64,000 nucleotides of DNA from Arthrobacter sp. AZCC_0090. GTDB taxonomy: Bacteria > Actinomycetota > Actinomycetes > Actinomycetales > Micrococcaceae. The notes below the pieces were generated by a model that saw only the letters and a program-made list of their open reading frames with translations, ran no database searches and was not told the DNA's origin. Positions 17,173 to 26,432 of the stretch are shown piece by piece. Each line of letters opens with the position of its first letter. The stretch's first letter is position 1. A program made the translations under genes and the position numbers. The stretch covers positions 62,001 through 126,000 of the forward strand of contig NZ_JACHEE010000002.1 of assembly GCF_014207375.1 (NCBI RefSeq), in the 5' to 3' direction.

Positions 17173-17206
17173 GGCAGGACCGGTGGACATGTCCACCGGT
17201 CCTGCC
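17173..17206. terminator. 34-bp perfect palindrome between pnp and the M16 gene
   Basis: A loop-less perfect palindrome with half-site GGCAGGACCGGTGGACA. On the minus strand CTTTAA follows. It lies 21 nt after the pnp stop and 98 nt before the protease start, so it can act as a partial terminator or as a 3' end stabiliser for pnp mRNA. Confidence 0.6.
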
Positions 17207-17226
17207 GCGTGCCGTGCCGGTTCAGG

Positions 17227-19479
17227 CTACTCTGCGGAGACTTCAGCCTCTTCGGCCGGAGCTTCCTCAGAGGCGGCGCCTTCTTCCTCGGCCACAACCG
17301 GGGAGAGGGAGAGCTTGCCGCGGTCGTCGATCTTGGTGATCTCAACCTGGATCTTCTGGCCTACGGAGACGACGTCGTCGACGTTGTCCACGCGCTTGCC
17401 GCTGGCCAGCTTGCGCAGCTCGGAGATGTGCAGCAGACCGTCCTTGCCCGGGGTCAAGGAAACGAACGCGCCAAAGGTGGTGGTCTTGACGACCGTGCCC
17501 AGGTAACGCTCACCGATTTCCGGGATCTGCGGGTTGGCGATGGCGTTGATCGCGGCGCGGGCTGCTTCGGCAGACGGACCGTTGGTGGCGCCGATGTAGA
17601 CCGTGCCGTCGTCCTCGATGGAGATGTCGGCGCCGGTGTCTTCCTGGATCTGGTTGATCATCTTGCCCTTGGGGCCGATGACCTCGCCGATCTTGTCAAC
17701 GGGGATGTTGACGGCGATCACGCGCGGGGCAAACTCGGAAAGCTCGTCCGGCGTGTCGATGGCGGCGTTGATGACATCAAGGATGTGCAGGCGTGCTTCG
17801 CGCGCCTGCTTCAGGGCTGCCGCCAGGACCGATGCCGGGATGCCGTCGAGCTTGGTGTCCAGTTGGATGGCCGTGACGAACTCGGAGGTACCGGCAACCT
17901 TGAAGTCCATGTCACCGAAAGCGTCTTCGGCGCCGAGGATGTCGGTCAGGGCTGCGTAGCGGGTCTGGCCGTCAACCTGGTCGGAAACCAGGCCCATGGC
18001 GATACCGGCAACAGCGGCCTTCAGCGGCACACCAGCGTTGAGCAGGGACAGCGTGGAGGCGCAGACGGAACCCATCGACGTCGAACCGTTGGATCCGAGG
18101 GCCTCGGAAACCTGGCGGATGGCGTACGGGAATTCCTCGCGGGACGGCAGAACCGGAACCAGGGCGCGCTCCGCGAGTGCACCGTGGCCGATTTCGCGGC
18201 GCTTCGGGGAGCCCACGCGGCCGGTCTCGCCGGTGGAGTACGGCGGGAAGTTGTAGTTGTGCATGTAGCGCTTGCGCGTGACGGGAGACAGCGAGTCAAT
18301 CTGCTGCTCCATCTTGAGCATGTTCAGCGTGGTGACACCCATGATCTGGGTTTCGCCGCGCTCGAAGATGGCGGAACCGTGAACGCGCGGCAGGACCTCT
18401 ACCTCGGCGGTCAGTTGGCGGATGTCCGTCAAGCCACGGCCATCGATGCGGATCTGGTCCTTGAGGATGCGCTGGCGCACAACCTGCTTGGTCAGGGAGC
18501 GGAAGGCTGCGGAAAGCTCCTTCTCGCGGCCCTCGAACTGGCCCGCGAGCGAGCCAAGGACTTCGTCCTTGAGTTCGTCGGAGGCGTTGTCGCGGTCCTG
18601 CTTGTCGGCGATCTGGAAGACCGCGGCAAGCTTCTCGGCGGCTTCAGCTTCAACAGCCGCGTAGACATCGTCCTGGTAGTCCAGGAAGACCGGGAACTCA
18701 ACCGTGGGCTTCGCGGCGCGGGCGGCCAGGTCTGCCTGGGCCTCGCACAGCGCCTTGATGAACGGCTTGGCGGCTTCGAGACCCTCGGAAACAACTTCTT
18801 CCGTGGGAGCGGTGGCGCCCTGTTCCTTGATGAGGTTCCAGGAGTTGTCCGTGGCTTCGGCTTCAACCATCATGATGGCGACGTCGTCGCCGGCGATCCG
18901 GCCGGCAACAACCATGTTGAAGACGGCGTTCTCGAGCTGGGAGTGCTTCGGGAAAGCAACCCATTCGGTGCCCTGTTCGTCGGCGATGAGGGCAACGCGG
19001 ACGCCACCGATCGGGCCGGAAAACGGGAGCCCGGAGAGCTGGGTGGACATGGACGAGGCGTTGATGGCCACGACGTCGTAGAGCTCGTCCGGGTTGATCG
19101 CCAAGACAGTGACGACGATCTGGACCTCGTTGCGCAAGCCCTTGACGAAAGCGGGGCGCAGGGGGCGGTCCATGAGGCGGCAAGCCAGGATGGCTTCGGT
19201 GGACGGGCGGCCTTCACGGCGGAAGAACGAACCCGGGATGCGGCCGGCGGCATACATGCGCTCTTCGACGTCCACGGTCAGCGGGAAGAAGTCGAAGCCT
19301 TCACGCGGGGACTTGCCTGCGGTGGTTGCGGACAGCAGGGCGGTGTCTTCGTCGATGTAGACCATCGCTGCGCCAGCTGCCTGCTTGGCAAGGCGGCCGG
19401 TTTCGAAGCGGATAACACGCTTGCCGAAGCGGCCGTTGTCGATGATGGCTTCTGAGAACTGGATTTCGGGACCCTCCAT
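17227..19479 (-). CDS. pnp: Polyribonucleotide nucleotidyltransferase (PNPase)
   Basis: PNPase is a trimeric cytoplasmic 3'-5' phosphorolytic exoribonuclease. The 750 residues show two RNase PH domains (the second with [14 protein letters not shown] near residue 430), an alpha-helical linker and a KH domain with [11 protein letters not shown] near 600. The S1 domain contains [18 protein letters not shown] near 690-710, and the tail is acidic. AGGTGAC lies before the ATG. The gene lies 254 nt downstream of rpsO with a rpsO terminator between, so pnp may also have its own promoter. Confidence 0.97.
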   Translation of the reverse strand: MEGPEIQFSEAIIDNGRFGKRVIRFETGRLAKQAAGAAMVYIDEDTALLSATTAGKSPREGFDFFPLTVDVEERMYAAGRIPGSFFRREGRPSTEAILACRLMDRPLRPAFVKGLRNEVQIVVTVLAINPDELYDVVAINASSMSTQLSGLPFSGPIGGVRVALIADEQGTEWVAFPKHSQLENAVFNMVVAGRIAGDDVAIMMVEAEATDNSWNLIKEQGATAPTEEVVSEGLEAAKPFIKALCEAQADLAARAAKPTVEFPVFLDYQDDVYAAVEAEAAEKLAAVFQIADKQDRDNASDELKDEVLGSLAGQFEGREKELSAAFRSLTKQVVRQRILKDQIRIDGRGLTDIRQLTAEVEVLPRVHGSAIFERGETQIMGVTTLNMLKMEQQIDSLSPVTRKRYMHNYNFPPYSTGETGRVGSPKRREIGHGALAERALVPVLPSREEFPYAIRQVSEALGSNGSTSMGSVCASTLSLLNAGVPLKAAVAGIAMGLVSDQVDGQTRYAALTDILGAEDAFGDMDFKVAGTSEFVTAIQLDTKLDGIPASVLAAALKQAREARLHILDVINAAIDTPDELSEFAPRVIAVNIPVDKIGEVIGPKGKMINQIQEDTGADISIEDDGTVYIGATNGPSAEAARAAINAIANPQIPEIGERYLGTVVKTTTFGAFVSLTPGKDGLLHISELRKLASGKRVDNVDDVVSVGQKIQVEITKIDDRGKLSLSPVVAEEEGAASEEAPAEEAEVSAE

Positions 19480-19529
19480 TGAGAGTCACCTCCGTTTCTT
19501 GTTTAGCGGAAGTCCTCCCGCATCGACCC

Positions 19530-19552
19530 AGGCCAGCGTCTTTTCCTGGCCT
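19530..19552 (-). promoter_or_regulatory. Hairpin in the pnp leader
   Basis: AGGCCAG and CTGGCCT form a 7-bp stem with a 9-nt loop, about 50 nt upstream of the pnp start. In other bacteria pnp leaders fold into RNase III-cleaved stems used for autoregulation. Whether this short stem does so is only a guess. It is too far from a T-run to be a good terminator. Confidence 0.3.
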
Positions 19553-19692
19553 GTACGACACCCGGTCATCGATCGAGACCCACGGGCTGCGCCTTCATCA
19601 CAGAAGGCTGCTCCCGGGGATCACTACCGAGGACCGCGAATGCGCGATGCGGTTGAACTCCTGATAAGTGTTGGATTTAGTTATGGAGAAAA

Positions 19693-19723
19693 GGCGGCCC
19701 GGTCCACGGAGGATCGGGCCGCC
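19693..19723 (-). terminator. Intrinsic terminator after rpsO
   Basis: A 13-bp stem (GGCGGCCCGGTCC, one G-T pair) with a 5-nt loop begins about 10 nt after the rpsO stop. On the minus strand TTTTCTCC follows directly. Confidence 0.75.
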
Positions 19724-19733
19724 CGAAGTCAAA

Positions 19734-20003
19734 CTAGCGGCGCAGGCCGAGGCGCTCGATGAGCGCACGGTAGCGGGCAATGTCAGTCTTCTTGAGGTAG
19801 CCCAGCATGCGCTTGCGACGACCAACCATGGCCAGCAGACCGCGCTGGGTGTGGAAGTCGTGCTTGTGCTCCTTCATGTGCTCAGTCAGATCTTTGATCC
19901 GCTGAGTCAGGACAGCAATCTGGACCTCCGGCGAACCGGTGTCGCCCTTGGACGTTGCGTATGCCTCGATGATGGACTGCTTAACAGCGGCTTCAAGTGC
20001 CAC
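19734..20003 (-). CDS. rpsO: 30S ribosomal protein S15
   Basis: An 89-residue protein of exact family length. Conserved helices include [34 protein letters not shown] and [14 protein letters not shown], which bind the central domain of 16S rRNA. AGGAGT lies upstream of the start. The 5' region up to kynA is 200 nt long and may hold a promoter and leader for S15 autoregulation, but no clear structure was identified. Confidence 0.98.
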   Translation of the reverse strand: MALEAAVKQSIIEAYATSKGDTGSPEVQIAVLTQRIKDLTEHMKEHKHDFHTQRGLLAMVGRRKRMLGYLKKTDIARYRALIERLGLRR

Positions 20004-20203
20004 GTGAACTCCTAGAGTTGTGCCGTGCGTCCCGATTCAGCGCCTCGCTGCCGGGTTGTGATGTGCCGATGACCGCACACAAAACAGGTCCAGCCGCCAC
20101 GGACTGCAGCCGGATCCATCCCCCAGTTTACCGGCAGCCCGGCAAACTTGTCGAAAGCTGCCGTGTGACCCTCCTCAAAGACTCCTCAAAGACGCGTTTG
20201 CGG

Positions 20204-21058
20204 TTACTGCCCGATCTCGGTCCGGACGGCGAACAGCTCCGGGAAGAACGTCAGGTCAAGTGCCTTCTTCAGGAAGGAGGCACCGCTCGAGCCTCCGGTT
20301 CCGGCCTTCATGCCGATGGTCCGCTGCACCGTGCGCAGGTGCCTGAACCGCCATAGTTGGAAGTTGTCCTCAAGGTCCACCAGTTCCTCGCAGGCCTCGT
20401 AGGCCGCCCAGTTGTCTGCCGCATGTTCATAGATGTGTTTGAAGAGGGGCAAAAGCTCAGGGGCGAACTCGTGGGCCTGGGTGACATCCCTATCCAGGAC
20501 GGACGCCGGAACGTCGTAGCCGTGGCGGTGAAGGTAGGCCAGGAACTCGTCGTAAATGCTCGGCGCGTGCAGGATTTCCTCCAGCATGGCCTTGGATTCT
20601 GGATCCGATTCGAACACCGGCAACATCTTGGCGTTCTTGTTGCCCAGAATGAATTCGACCGCACGGTACTGGCTCGATTGGAAGCCGGAGGCATTGCCCA
20701 GGAAACCGCGGAACTGGGAGTACTCGGTAGGGGTGAGGGTGGCGAGCACCGACCATTGTTCAGTGAGGGTCTTCTGGATGTGCTTGACCCTTGCGATGCC
20801 CTTGAGCGCTGAGCCAAGATCATCCTGGCGCAGCCACGTAGCCGCACTGCGGAGCTCGTGGAGGACCAGCTTCAGCCACAGCTCGGTGGTCTGGTGCTGG
20901 ATGATGAACAAGAGTTCGTCATGGTGCTCTGGCTGGCTGACAGGTTGCTGGGCGCTGAGCAGCAAGGGAAGCTGCAGGTAGGAGCCGTAGCTCATGCGTG
21001 AGCTGAAATCCTTGACGATGCCTTCGTCGAGTGGTCGGGTGTTCTTCTCAACGCTCAC
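20204..21058 (-). CDS. kynA: Tryptophan 2,3-dioxygenase
   Basis: This 284-residue haem enzyme opens the indole ring of tryptophan to N-formylkynurenine. Conserved blocks are DELLFIIQHQTTELWLKLV with the haem-site His and substrate residues, SGFQSSQYR, and HLRTVQRTIGMKAGTGGSSG with the proximal His and substrate-binding Thr/Gly. The start is GTG at 21058. No kynB, kynU or other kynurenine genes are adjacent. The gene sits between ribF (10 nt upstream, same strand) and rpsO, so it may be expressed with ribF. Confidence 0.95.
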   Translation of the reverse strand: MSVEKNTRPLDEGIVKDFSSRMSYGSYLQLPLLLSAQQPVSQPEHHDELLFIIQHQTTELWLKLVLHELRSAATWLRQDDLGSALKGIARVKHIQKTLTEQWSVLATLTPTEYSQFRGFLGNASGFQSSQYRAVEFILGNKNAKMLPVFESDPESKAMLEEILHAPSIYDEFLAYLHRHGYDVPASVLDRDVTQAHEFAPELLPLFKHIYEHAADNWAAYEACEELVDLEDNFQLWRFRHLRTVQRTIGMKAGTGGSSGASFLKKALDLTFFPELFAVRTEIGQ

Positions 21059-21067
21059 GATACGGCC

Positions 21068-22054
21068 CTACTTATTCAGCAAAAGATCGTGGGCCTGGAT
21101 GACGTCGAGACGCATCTGATCAACAAGTGCCTCTGGTCCGCGGTAGGCCACCATCCCCCGCAGCCGCGCCGTGAATTCCACCACGACGGTCTGGCCATAG
21201 AGGTCGAAGTCCTCCACGGCCTCTTCCGGGCGGTCGATGACGTGGGCTTCCACCTGGCGGCTCACGCCGTCGAAGGTGGGGTTGGAACCCACGGAAATCG
21301 CTGCGGGCCAGCGGGTTCCGGCCTGGTCCACCAGCCAACCGGCGTAGATTCCATCCGCGGGCACGTAGCCGGTGGCACCGTGGTCAAGGTTGGCCGTGGG
21401 AAAGCCGAGCGCGCGTCCGCGCGCAGCGCCGTGAACCACTTCGCCCCGCATCCGGTGCGGGCGGCCGAGGACGGCAGCAGCGGTCTCGACGTCGCCCTCT
21501 GCGAGTGCCTCGCGCACCCAGGTGGAGGAGCAGCGGCGGTCCGTGCCGCCGTCGTCGTGAACTGGAAAGCCCTCCGCGCCGAACTCGTTGACGACGTTAA
21601 CGCCGAATCCGAGCTCCTTTCCGAGGGCCTGCATGGTGCCGACGTCACCGGAGTTGCCTGCCCCGAACCGGAGATCATGGCCCACCACGACGTGCGCTGC
21701 GTGAAGCCCGTCCAGCAGAACGGTGCCAACGAATTCCTCGGGCGTCATGCCCGCCAGTGCGAGGTTGTATTTCATGACGAGGACAGCGTCCACGCCCGCG
21801 TCGGCCAGGGCATCGAGCTTGTCCTGCAGCCCCATGATGAGCTCCGGCGCGGAGTCGGGCCGGTGGACCAGGGCCGGGTGCGGATCGAAAGTCACGACGA
21901 CGGACCCCGCACCGTGCTGCTCTGCAGTGCGCAGAAGCTGCGTCAGCACCTGCTGGTGTCCGCGATGGACGCCGTCAAAGTTCCCGATGGTAACGACGCT
22001 TGGACCGAAATCCTCGGGGACTTCGGTGGGATCGTTCCAGATGTGGACCATCAA
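21068..22054 (-). CDS. ribF: Bifunctional riboflavin kinase/FAD synthetase
   Basis: RibF makes FMN and then FAD. The 328-residue protein has an N-terminal nucleotidyltransferase domain with GNFDGVHRGHQ near residue 27 and RCSSTWVREAL near 180. A C-terminal riboflavin kinase barrel contains GRALGFPTANL and the PAAISVGSNPTF motif. Two adjacent ATGs are possible at 22054 and 22051. It lies in the truB-ribF neighbourhood usual for bacteria, here separated by two membrane-protein genes. Confidence 0.95.
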   Translation of the reverse strand: MMVHIWNDPTEVPEDFGPSVVTIGNFDGVHRGHQQVLTQLLRTAEQHGAGSVVVTFDPHPALVHRPDSAPELIMGLQDKLDALADAGVDAVLVMKYNLALAGMTPEEFVGTVLLDGLHAAHVVVGHDLRFGAGNSGDVGTMQALGKELGFGVNVVNEFGAEGFPVHDDGGTDRRCSSTWVREALAEGDVETAAAVLGRPHRMRGEVVHGAARGRALGFPTANLDHGATGYVPADGIYAGWLVDQAGTRWPAAISVGSNPTFDGVSRQVEAHVIDRPEEAVEDFDLYGQTVVVEFTARLRGMVAYRGPEALVDQMRLDVIQAHDLLLNK

Positions 22055-22170
22055 CCTCGCCTTTTTTGCTGCTGGTATTCACTGTGCCGGCGGCCTGGTC
22101 CGGCGCCGGAATTCTCTAAGGTTACCTGCTGTCCAGGGCTCGGCTGCCCGGGAACAGGGGCTCGCCGTTA

Positions 22171-22602
22171 CTACTGCGGCAGCCGTGCCGGGCGTCTGCG
22201 GTAAAGCCAGAGCAAGCCTAGGACCGGGAGGATCAACGGCACAAAGCCGTATCCGCGTCCGAACAAGGACCACACGGTGTCGTGCGGGAAAGCAATCGGA
22301 TCGAAGAGGCTCATGGCACCGACCACGAGCACGCCGAGCATTTCCACGAGGACGGCCGCCAAGGACACCTTGAACCAGGTGCGGCCCGGCTTGGCGAGGG
22401 AAACCGTGGCTACGACGTACACCACGGCCGCGAAGGCCGAGAGGATGTGGGCCAAGGGGGCATCCGAGAACTTGGTCAGGATCTGGTAACCGGCACGGGC
22501 CGTGGCCGAGATCGCGAAAACCGCGTAGACAGCGATCAGCAGCCTCCCGGGACCGGTGTTGCGGGTGTCCCGGATCTTCTTGTGAGGGGTCTCAACAGTC
22601 AC
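22171..22602 (-). CDS. Small integral membrane protein
   Basis: A 143-residue protein with four hydrophobic segments (about residues 19-37, 52-70, 77-98 and 119-137) and a basic C-terminal end. I chose GTG 22602 because GGAAGAAG lies 8 nt upstream and the frame then begins 20 nt after the preceding membrane gene. An open frame up to 22725 would overlap that gene. Function is unknown. With its neighbour it may form a small membrane pair co-transcribed with truB and ribF. Confidence 0.7.
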   Translation of the reverse strand: MTVETPHKKIRDTRNTGPGRLLIAVYAVFAISATARAGYQILTKFSDAPLAHILSAFAAVVYVVATVSLAKPGRTWFKVSLAAVLVEMLGVLVVGAMSLFDPIAFPHDTVWSLFGRGYGFVPLILPVLGLLWLYRRRPARLPQ

Positions 22603-22622
22603 TTCGTGTGCTTCTTCCAATG

Positions 22623-22976
22623 TCAGTACCAGATCTGGTTCATGCGGGCCGCCATGACCAATGCGGTGACGCCCACGGCGCCCATGACGAAATTGCTCCA
22701 ACGGGTCCGTTCCAGGATGGACCAATACACGGCCACGACCGGAAGCATGAGCGCGGTGATGAAGTAACCCCAGAACTCCCAGGGTTCCCCCGCGATCTTT
22801 TCACCCATCGCCACCCGGATGATCGATCCCACGAGATAGACAAGCAGGACGAGTTCGACGGCGGCGACGGACAGAATCGTGACGTCGTTCGGTGCCTTTT
22901 TCATCAGGCCCGCCACGACGCAGATGATCGTGGACAGCAGGCCGACTACCAACACCGCGTAGAAGTATCCGTCCAT
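22623..22976 (-). CDS. Small integral membrane protein
   Basis: A 117-residue protein that is almost all membrane: hydrophobic stretches at about 5-24, 32-55, 66-88 and 93-112, joined by very short loops. The stop codon is 20 nt before the next gene, and its ATG lies 2 nt after the truB stop, so the three are clearly one transcript. No motif points to a transported substrate. I do not recognise the family. Confidence 0.75.
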   Translation of the reverse strand: MDGYFYAVLVVGLLSTIICVVAGLMKKAPNDVTILSVAAVELVLLVYLVGSIIRVAMGEKIAGEPWEFWGYFITALMLPVVAVYWSILERTRWSNFVMGAVGVTALVMAARMNQIWY

Positions 22977-22978
22977 GG

Positions 22979-23914
22979 TTACTGGGCCTGCTTTTCGTTG
23001 TTCTGCTTTTCATTGTCCGGTGCGAACACCAGCACAGGCTTGGCGAAACTCCCAGCGTCGGCCAGCAATGCCACCAGTTCTCCCGACGGGGAGAACGCGG
23101 CAGCGGGGTTCTCAGCGGTGGCAGCCTCCGCCGTGCCCGCAGTTGGCCCGGCGGCGATCCTCCGGCCAAAGGAAATTTCGGTGGTTTCGTCGTCGCTCAG
23201 CTCGCGGTTGGGCATGAGCGCGCGGGCAGCGGCAGACATTTCGAGCACTTCCAGGTCCGCGGCAAGCTGTTCGAGCGTGCGCGCCTGCTCCAGGGAGTAC
23301 GGTCCCACTTGGGTGCGGCGGAGCGCGGTGAGGTGGCCGCCGACGCCGAGGGCCTCGCCAAGGTCACGCGCCAGCGCGCGGATGTATGTGCCGGAGGAGC
23401 ACTCAACGGTGACATCGACGTCCACTACCCTGCCGTCGTCGATCCTGCGGATGGCATGGATCTCGAAACGGTGGATGGTCACGGGCCGGGCGGCGAGCTT
23501 GACCTCCTCGCCTGAACGGACACGAGCGTAGGAGCGTTCGCCGTTGACCTTGATGGCGCTGACGCTGCTGGGAACCTGGAGGATTTCGCCGCTGAGCCGG
23601 GCCACGCCGGAACGGATGGCTTCCTCTGTGACCCCTGCGGCACTGCGGCTTTCGGTGATGTCGCCTTCGGCATCGTCCGTGATGGTGGATTCGCCAAGCC
23701 GGATAGTGGCGGAGTACGTCTTGGAGGTGCCAACGATGTACGTCAATAGCCGGGTGGCCTTGTTGATCCCCAGCACGAGAACGCCGGTGGCCATGGGGTC
23801 CAAGGTGCCCGCGTGGCCCACTTTCCGGGTACCGGCCAGTCGCCGCATCCGTCCAACCACATCGTGGCTGGTCCATCCTTGCGGTTTGTCAACGATTACC
23901 AGTCCAGAAAGCAC
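22979..23914 (-). CDS. truB: tRNA pseudouridine(55) synthase
   Basis: TruB makes pseudouridine 55 in the T-loop of tRNAs. The 311-residue frame from GTG 23914 begins VLSGLVIVDKPQGWTSHDVV. The catalytic Asp39 is in GHAGTLDPMATGVL, and YTYSATIRLG-like and SGTYIRALARDLG motifs follow. The C-terminal PUA-like region ends in an Asn/Gln-rich tail. The open frame extends far upstream to 24550, antisense to the aminotransferase, and that part is not real. Confidence 0.95.
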   Translation of the reverse strand: MLSGLVIVDKPQGWTSHDVVGRMRRLAGTRKVGHAGTLDPMATGVLVLGINKATRLLTYIVGTSKTYSATIRLGESTITDDAEGDITESRSAAGVTEEAIRSGVARLSGEILQVPSSVSAIKVNGERSYARVRSGEEVKLAARPVTIHRFEIHAIRRIDDGRVVDVDVTVECSSGTYIRALARDLGEALGVGGHLTALRRTQVGPYSLEQARTLEQLAADLEVLEMSAAARALMPNRELSDDETTEISFGRRIAAGPTAGTAEAATAENPAAAFSPSGELVALLADAGSFAKPVLVFAPDNEKQNNEKQAQ

Positions 23915-23985
23915 GCCTCCCAGTATATCCGCGCCAGGGTATGCATCCTGCGGCGCAGTTTCCCGGTGCGGTAACGCTCCGAGGC

Positions 23986-23991
23986 TAAGAT
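23986..23991 (+). promoter_or_regulatory. Putative -10 box of the aminotransferase gene
   Basis: TAAGAT is followed by 7 nt and ATG 23999. The ATG at 23990 overlaps this box, so the box argues for the second ATG as a leaderless start. Confidence 0.45.
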
Positions 23992-23998
23992 GGCTCCC

Positions 23999-25153
23999 AT
24001 GCCAGAGCTCGCCACACACATCCGCGAAGTGCCCGTGAACCAGATCCGCGAGATCACCGAGGCCGCGTGGGGAACCCCTGGGGCGATTATTCTCAGCATC
24101 GGCGAGCCCGGCTTTGCGCTGCCTCGGCACATCTTGGATGCCGGCATTGCGTGCTTGGACAGGGACGAGACCAACTACACCCCCAATGCTGGAATCCCTG
24201 CCCTGCGGGAAGCCTTTGCCGAACGCTTCCGCGCCCACAACAAAGTGGACGTCGGCGCAGAACGCGTGTACGTCGTGGACGGCGCCCAGCAGGGACTGCA
24301 TTTCGCCATGAGCCTGCTCCTCTCCCCCGGCGACGAGATTTTGATTCCGAATCCTGGCTATCCCACCTTTGCCATGACCAGCCACTTGCTGCACGCCGTC
24401 CCGGTGCGGTATCCGCTCAACCCGGAGCATGAGTTCCAACCCCGCATCGAGGACATTGAGGCGCTGATCACGGACCGCACCAAAGTTTTGGTCCTGAATT
24501 CGCCGTCGAATCCCTTGGGGGCGGTGATCGGCGAGGAAGTCACCCGCCAACTCGTGGAACTAGCGGTCAAGCAGGATCTGTGGATTATTTCAGATGAATG
24601 CTACGAGGCCTTCACTTTCGATGTTCCGCACACAAGCCCTGCCCGCTTCGACAGCCCCGTTCCCGGCGAAGCGCGGGTCTTCACCTCCCTGACCTTGTCC
24701 AAAACCTACGGACTGACGGGACTGCGGATCGGTGCGCTCATCTGTCCGCCAGGCCTGGAGCGTACGATGAACAACGTGATGGAGGCGATCGTTTCCTGCG
24801 TGGCTTCGCCTTCGCAGTTCGCCGCTGTCGCGGCTTTGACAGGACCGCAGGACTACGTGGATGCCGCGCGGGAGCACTACCGCTCCAACCGGGACGCCGC
24901 TTCGGCAATGCTCGCGGAGAAGGGCATCCCCTACTTGGGCGCCCAAGGAGCGTTCTATTTATGGGCGGATGTCTCGCATGTGAGCGGAGGGGACGTGCGT
25001 GCCTGGGTGCGCCGGTTCCTCGCCGATTCCGGGGTGGCCGTGGCGCCGGGTACCGCGTTCGGTTCCATCGGCGAGGGCTGGATCAGGATCGCGCTGTGCG
25101 GCGATCACCAGCAGCTGCTCGACGGCGTCGGGCGGCTCCCAGCGCGGCCTTGA
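23999..25153 (+). CDS. PLP-dependent aminotransferase (class I/II, aspartate-type)
   Basis: A 384-residue fold-type I aminotransferase. Visible features are the Tyr60-containing TNYTPNAGI substrate loop, Asn172 in NSPSNPLG, Asp199 in IISDECYE and the PLP Lys235 in SLSKTYG-like SLTLSKTYGLTGLRIG. The substrate cannot be named. Relatives act on aspartate, aromatic amino acids or alanine. The gene is transcribed alone, divergent from truB and convergent with guaD. ATG 23999 is preferred over 23990 because of the -10 box placement. Confidence 0.88.
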   Translation: MPELATHIREVPVNQIREITEAAWGTPGAIILSIGEPGFALPRHILDAGIACLDRDETNYTPNAGIPALREAFAERFRAHNKVDVGAERVYVVDGAQQGLHFAMSLLLSPGDEILIPNPGYPTFAMTSHLLHAVPVRYPLNPEHEFQPRIEDIEALITDRTKVLVLNSPSNPLGAVIGEEVTRQLVELAVKQDLWIISDECYEAFTFDVPHTSPARFDSPVPGEARVFTSLTLSKTYGLTGLRIGALICPPGLERTMNNVMEAIVSCVASPSQFAAVAALTGPQDYVDAAREHYRSNRDAASAMLAEKGIPYLGAQGAFYLWADVSHVSGGDVRAWVRRFLADSGVAVAPGTAFGSIGEGWIRIALCGDHQQLLDGVGRLPARP

Positions 25154-25185
25154 GACCCGGCAGCCTCCTGTTGGTGAAGTTGGGC

Positions 25186-25671
25186 TCAGTATTTGGTCCG
25201 GTTCTTGTGGCCGCGCCACGCATCGAAAGGAGCCTCCGACGCCGGAACTTCCGTGTGTTGAACAGGCAGCAGCTCCGGGCGAATGCCGTTGAAATACTCG
25301 TAGAACACTGCGTCGTCAAAGCCTGCCGCGGCGGCCCCATGCCGGTCGGCCGCAAAGTAGACCCGGCTTACCCTGCCCCATAAGGCGGCCGAGAGGCACA
25401 AAGGGCACGGTTCGCAGCTTGAGTAAAGCACGGAGCCGCTGAGATCGAAGCTCCCCAGTTCCGACGCCGCCCTCCGGATCGCAACCACTTCGGCATGTGC
25501 TGTGGGGTCGTTGTCACGGGTGACCCGGTTGACGCCGTCATGGAGCCGTCCGTCCGGGGTGACCACGACGGCGCCGAAAGGACCGCCGCCGTCGGCCACG
25601 TTTTGGACCGCGAGCCGCAGGGCGTGTTCAAGGTAGTTCTCGGGACTCTGAACTGCATCGTGCGCCGCCAT
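25186..25671 (-). CDS. guaD: Guanine deaminase-like nucleoside/base deaminase
   Basis: A 161-residue cytidine-deaminase-fold enzyme. Zinc ligands are His59 with catalytic Glu61 (HAE) and Cys86/Cys89 (CEPCPLC). The sequence NRVTRDNDPTAHAE and the C-terminal FDDAVFYEYFNG segment resemble Bacillus GuaD more than tRNA adenosine deaminase, which favours guanine as substrate. TAAGAT lies 6 nt before the ATG, and CGGAGC in that gap could also bind the ribosome. It lies convergent with the aminotransferase gene. Confidence 0.82.
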   Translation of the reverse strand: MAAHDAVQSPENYLEHALRLAVQNVADGGGPFGAVVVTPDGRLHDGVNRVTRDNDPTAHAEVVAIRRAASELGSFDLSGSVLYSSCEPCPLCLSAALWGRVSRVYFAADRHGAAAAGFDDAVFYEYFNGIRPELLPVQHTEVPASEAPFDAWRGHKNRTKY

Positions 25672-25677
25672 GCTCCG

Positions 25678-25683
25678 ATCTTA
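25678..25683 (-). promoter_or_regulatory. Putative -10 box of guaD
   Basis: TAAGAT on the minus strand, 6 nt before the guaD ATG. It follows the rbfA terminator, so guaD is likely a separate unit. Confidence 0.4.
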
Positions 25684-25728
25684 GCCACCGCCCGCCGCTT
25701 TGACGCGACTTTTCACGGTTAAACAAAC

Positions 25729-25770
25729 AGGACCGGATCACCAGTCGCCAAGACTGCTGGATCCGGTCCT
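25729..25770 (-). terminator. Intrinsic terminator after rbfA
   Basis: AGGACCGGATC pairs with GATCCGGTCCT, and the stem extends imperfectly through CCAG/CTG. On the minus strand GTTTGTTT follows. It lies 33 nt after the rbfA stop and should end the rimP-nusA-ylxR-infB-rbfA transcript. Confidence 0.7.
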
Positions 25771-25802
25771 GCCCGAGGAAATCGGCCGGGTAAGCCGGTG
25801 GA

Positions 25803-26312
25803 CTACTTGCCGCCGTCTTCGTCGATCTCTTCATCGGCGCGAAGGTCGATGTCTTCTTCGTCAAAATCGTCTTCGTCGATGTCCGCATCTTGCGGGGCGT
25901 CGCTCTTGTACGGATCTGGATCCCCCGCATGCTTGGCGCCGGCGGCCAGCGCGGCCACCTCGGCGTCGCGCTCTTTGGCGGTGCGCAGCAGCTCCTCAAG
26001 GTTCGAAGCGTTGACCGGAATAAGGTCGGCGACGAATTCCAAGGTAGGAGTCAGGCGTACGGTAATGTTGCGGCCTACTTCCTGGCGCAAAACACCCTTG
26101 GCCTTCTCCAAAGCCCGGGCAGCATCGGCCTGGGCAACCTCGTCACCGAAGACGGTGTAATACACGGTGGCGTGCTGAAGATCGTTGGTGACGCGGGCAT
26201 CGGTAATAGTGATGCCCTCAACCCGAGGATCCTTGATCCGCCGGCCCAGTGCCTCAGCAACAACAACCTTAATCCGCTGCGCCAACTTGGCAGCGCGTGC
26301 CGGATCAGCCAT
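25803..26312 (-). CDS. rbfA: Ribosome-binding factor A
   Basis: RbfA is a KH-fold 30S maturation factor needed for 16S rRNA 5'-end processing. The 169-residue protein shows RIKVVVAEALGRRIKDPRV and ITITDARVTNDLQHATVYYTV at the N-terminus and an acidic Asp/Glu-rich tail of about 35 residues that is typical of actinobacteria. ATG 26312 has AGGAGT 6 nt upstream. An open frame to 26351 has no such support. It lies downstream of infB after a structured 278-bp gap. Confidence 0.95.
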   Translation of the reverse strand: MADPARAAKLAQRIKVVVAEALGRRIKDPRVEGITITDARVTNDLQHATVYYTVFGDEVAQADAARALEKAKGVLRQEVGRNITVRLTPTLEFVADLIPVNASNLEELLRTAKERDAEVAALAAGAKHAGDPDPYKSDAPQDADIDEDDFDEEDIDLRADEEIDEDGGK

Positions 26313-26432
26313 TTCTACTCCTAAAATTTGCGTACGACGGCGCGGTGGCAACTTGCGTACTTAAGTTCTGTGTGCGCGACGCGCCTAGTGCGAGTCTACG
26401 ACCGGCCGCCGCGTTCCTCGGAGGCCGTTGGA

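Noticed and set aside
16864..19455. Open frame of 863 codons antisense to pnp and the M16 protease gene
   Set aside because: It is a shadow of two strongly coding genes with no recognisable protein features.
20004..20203. tRNA or riboswitch in the rpsO upstream gap and in other intergenic regions
   Set aside because: No cloverleaf, CCA end or known riboswitch core could be found by eye.
22979..24550. 523-residue form of TruB
   Set aside because: The upstream part is antisense to the aminotransferase gene and lacks TruB similarity. GTG 23914 starts the family core.
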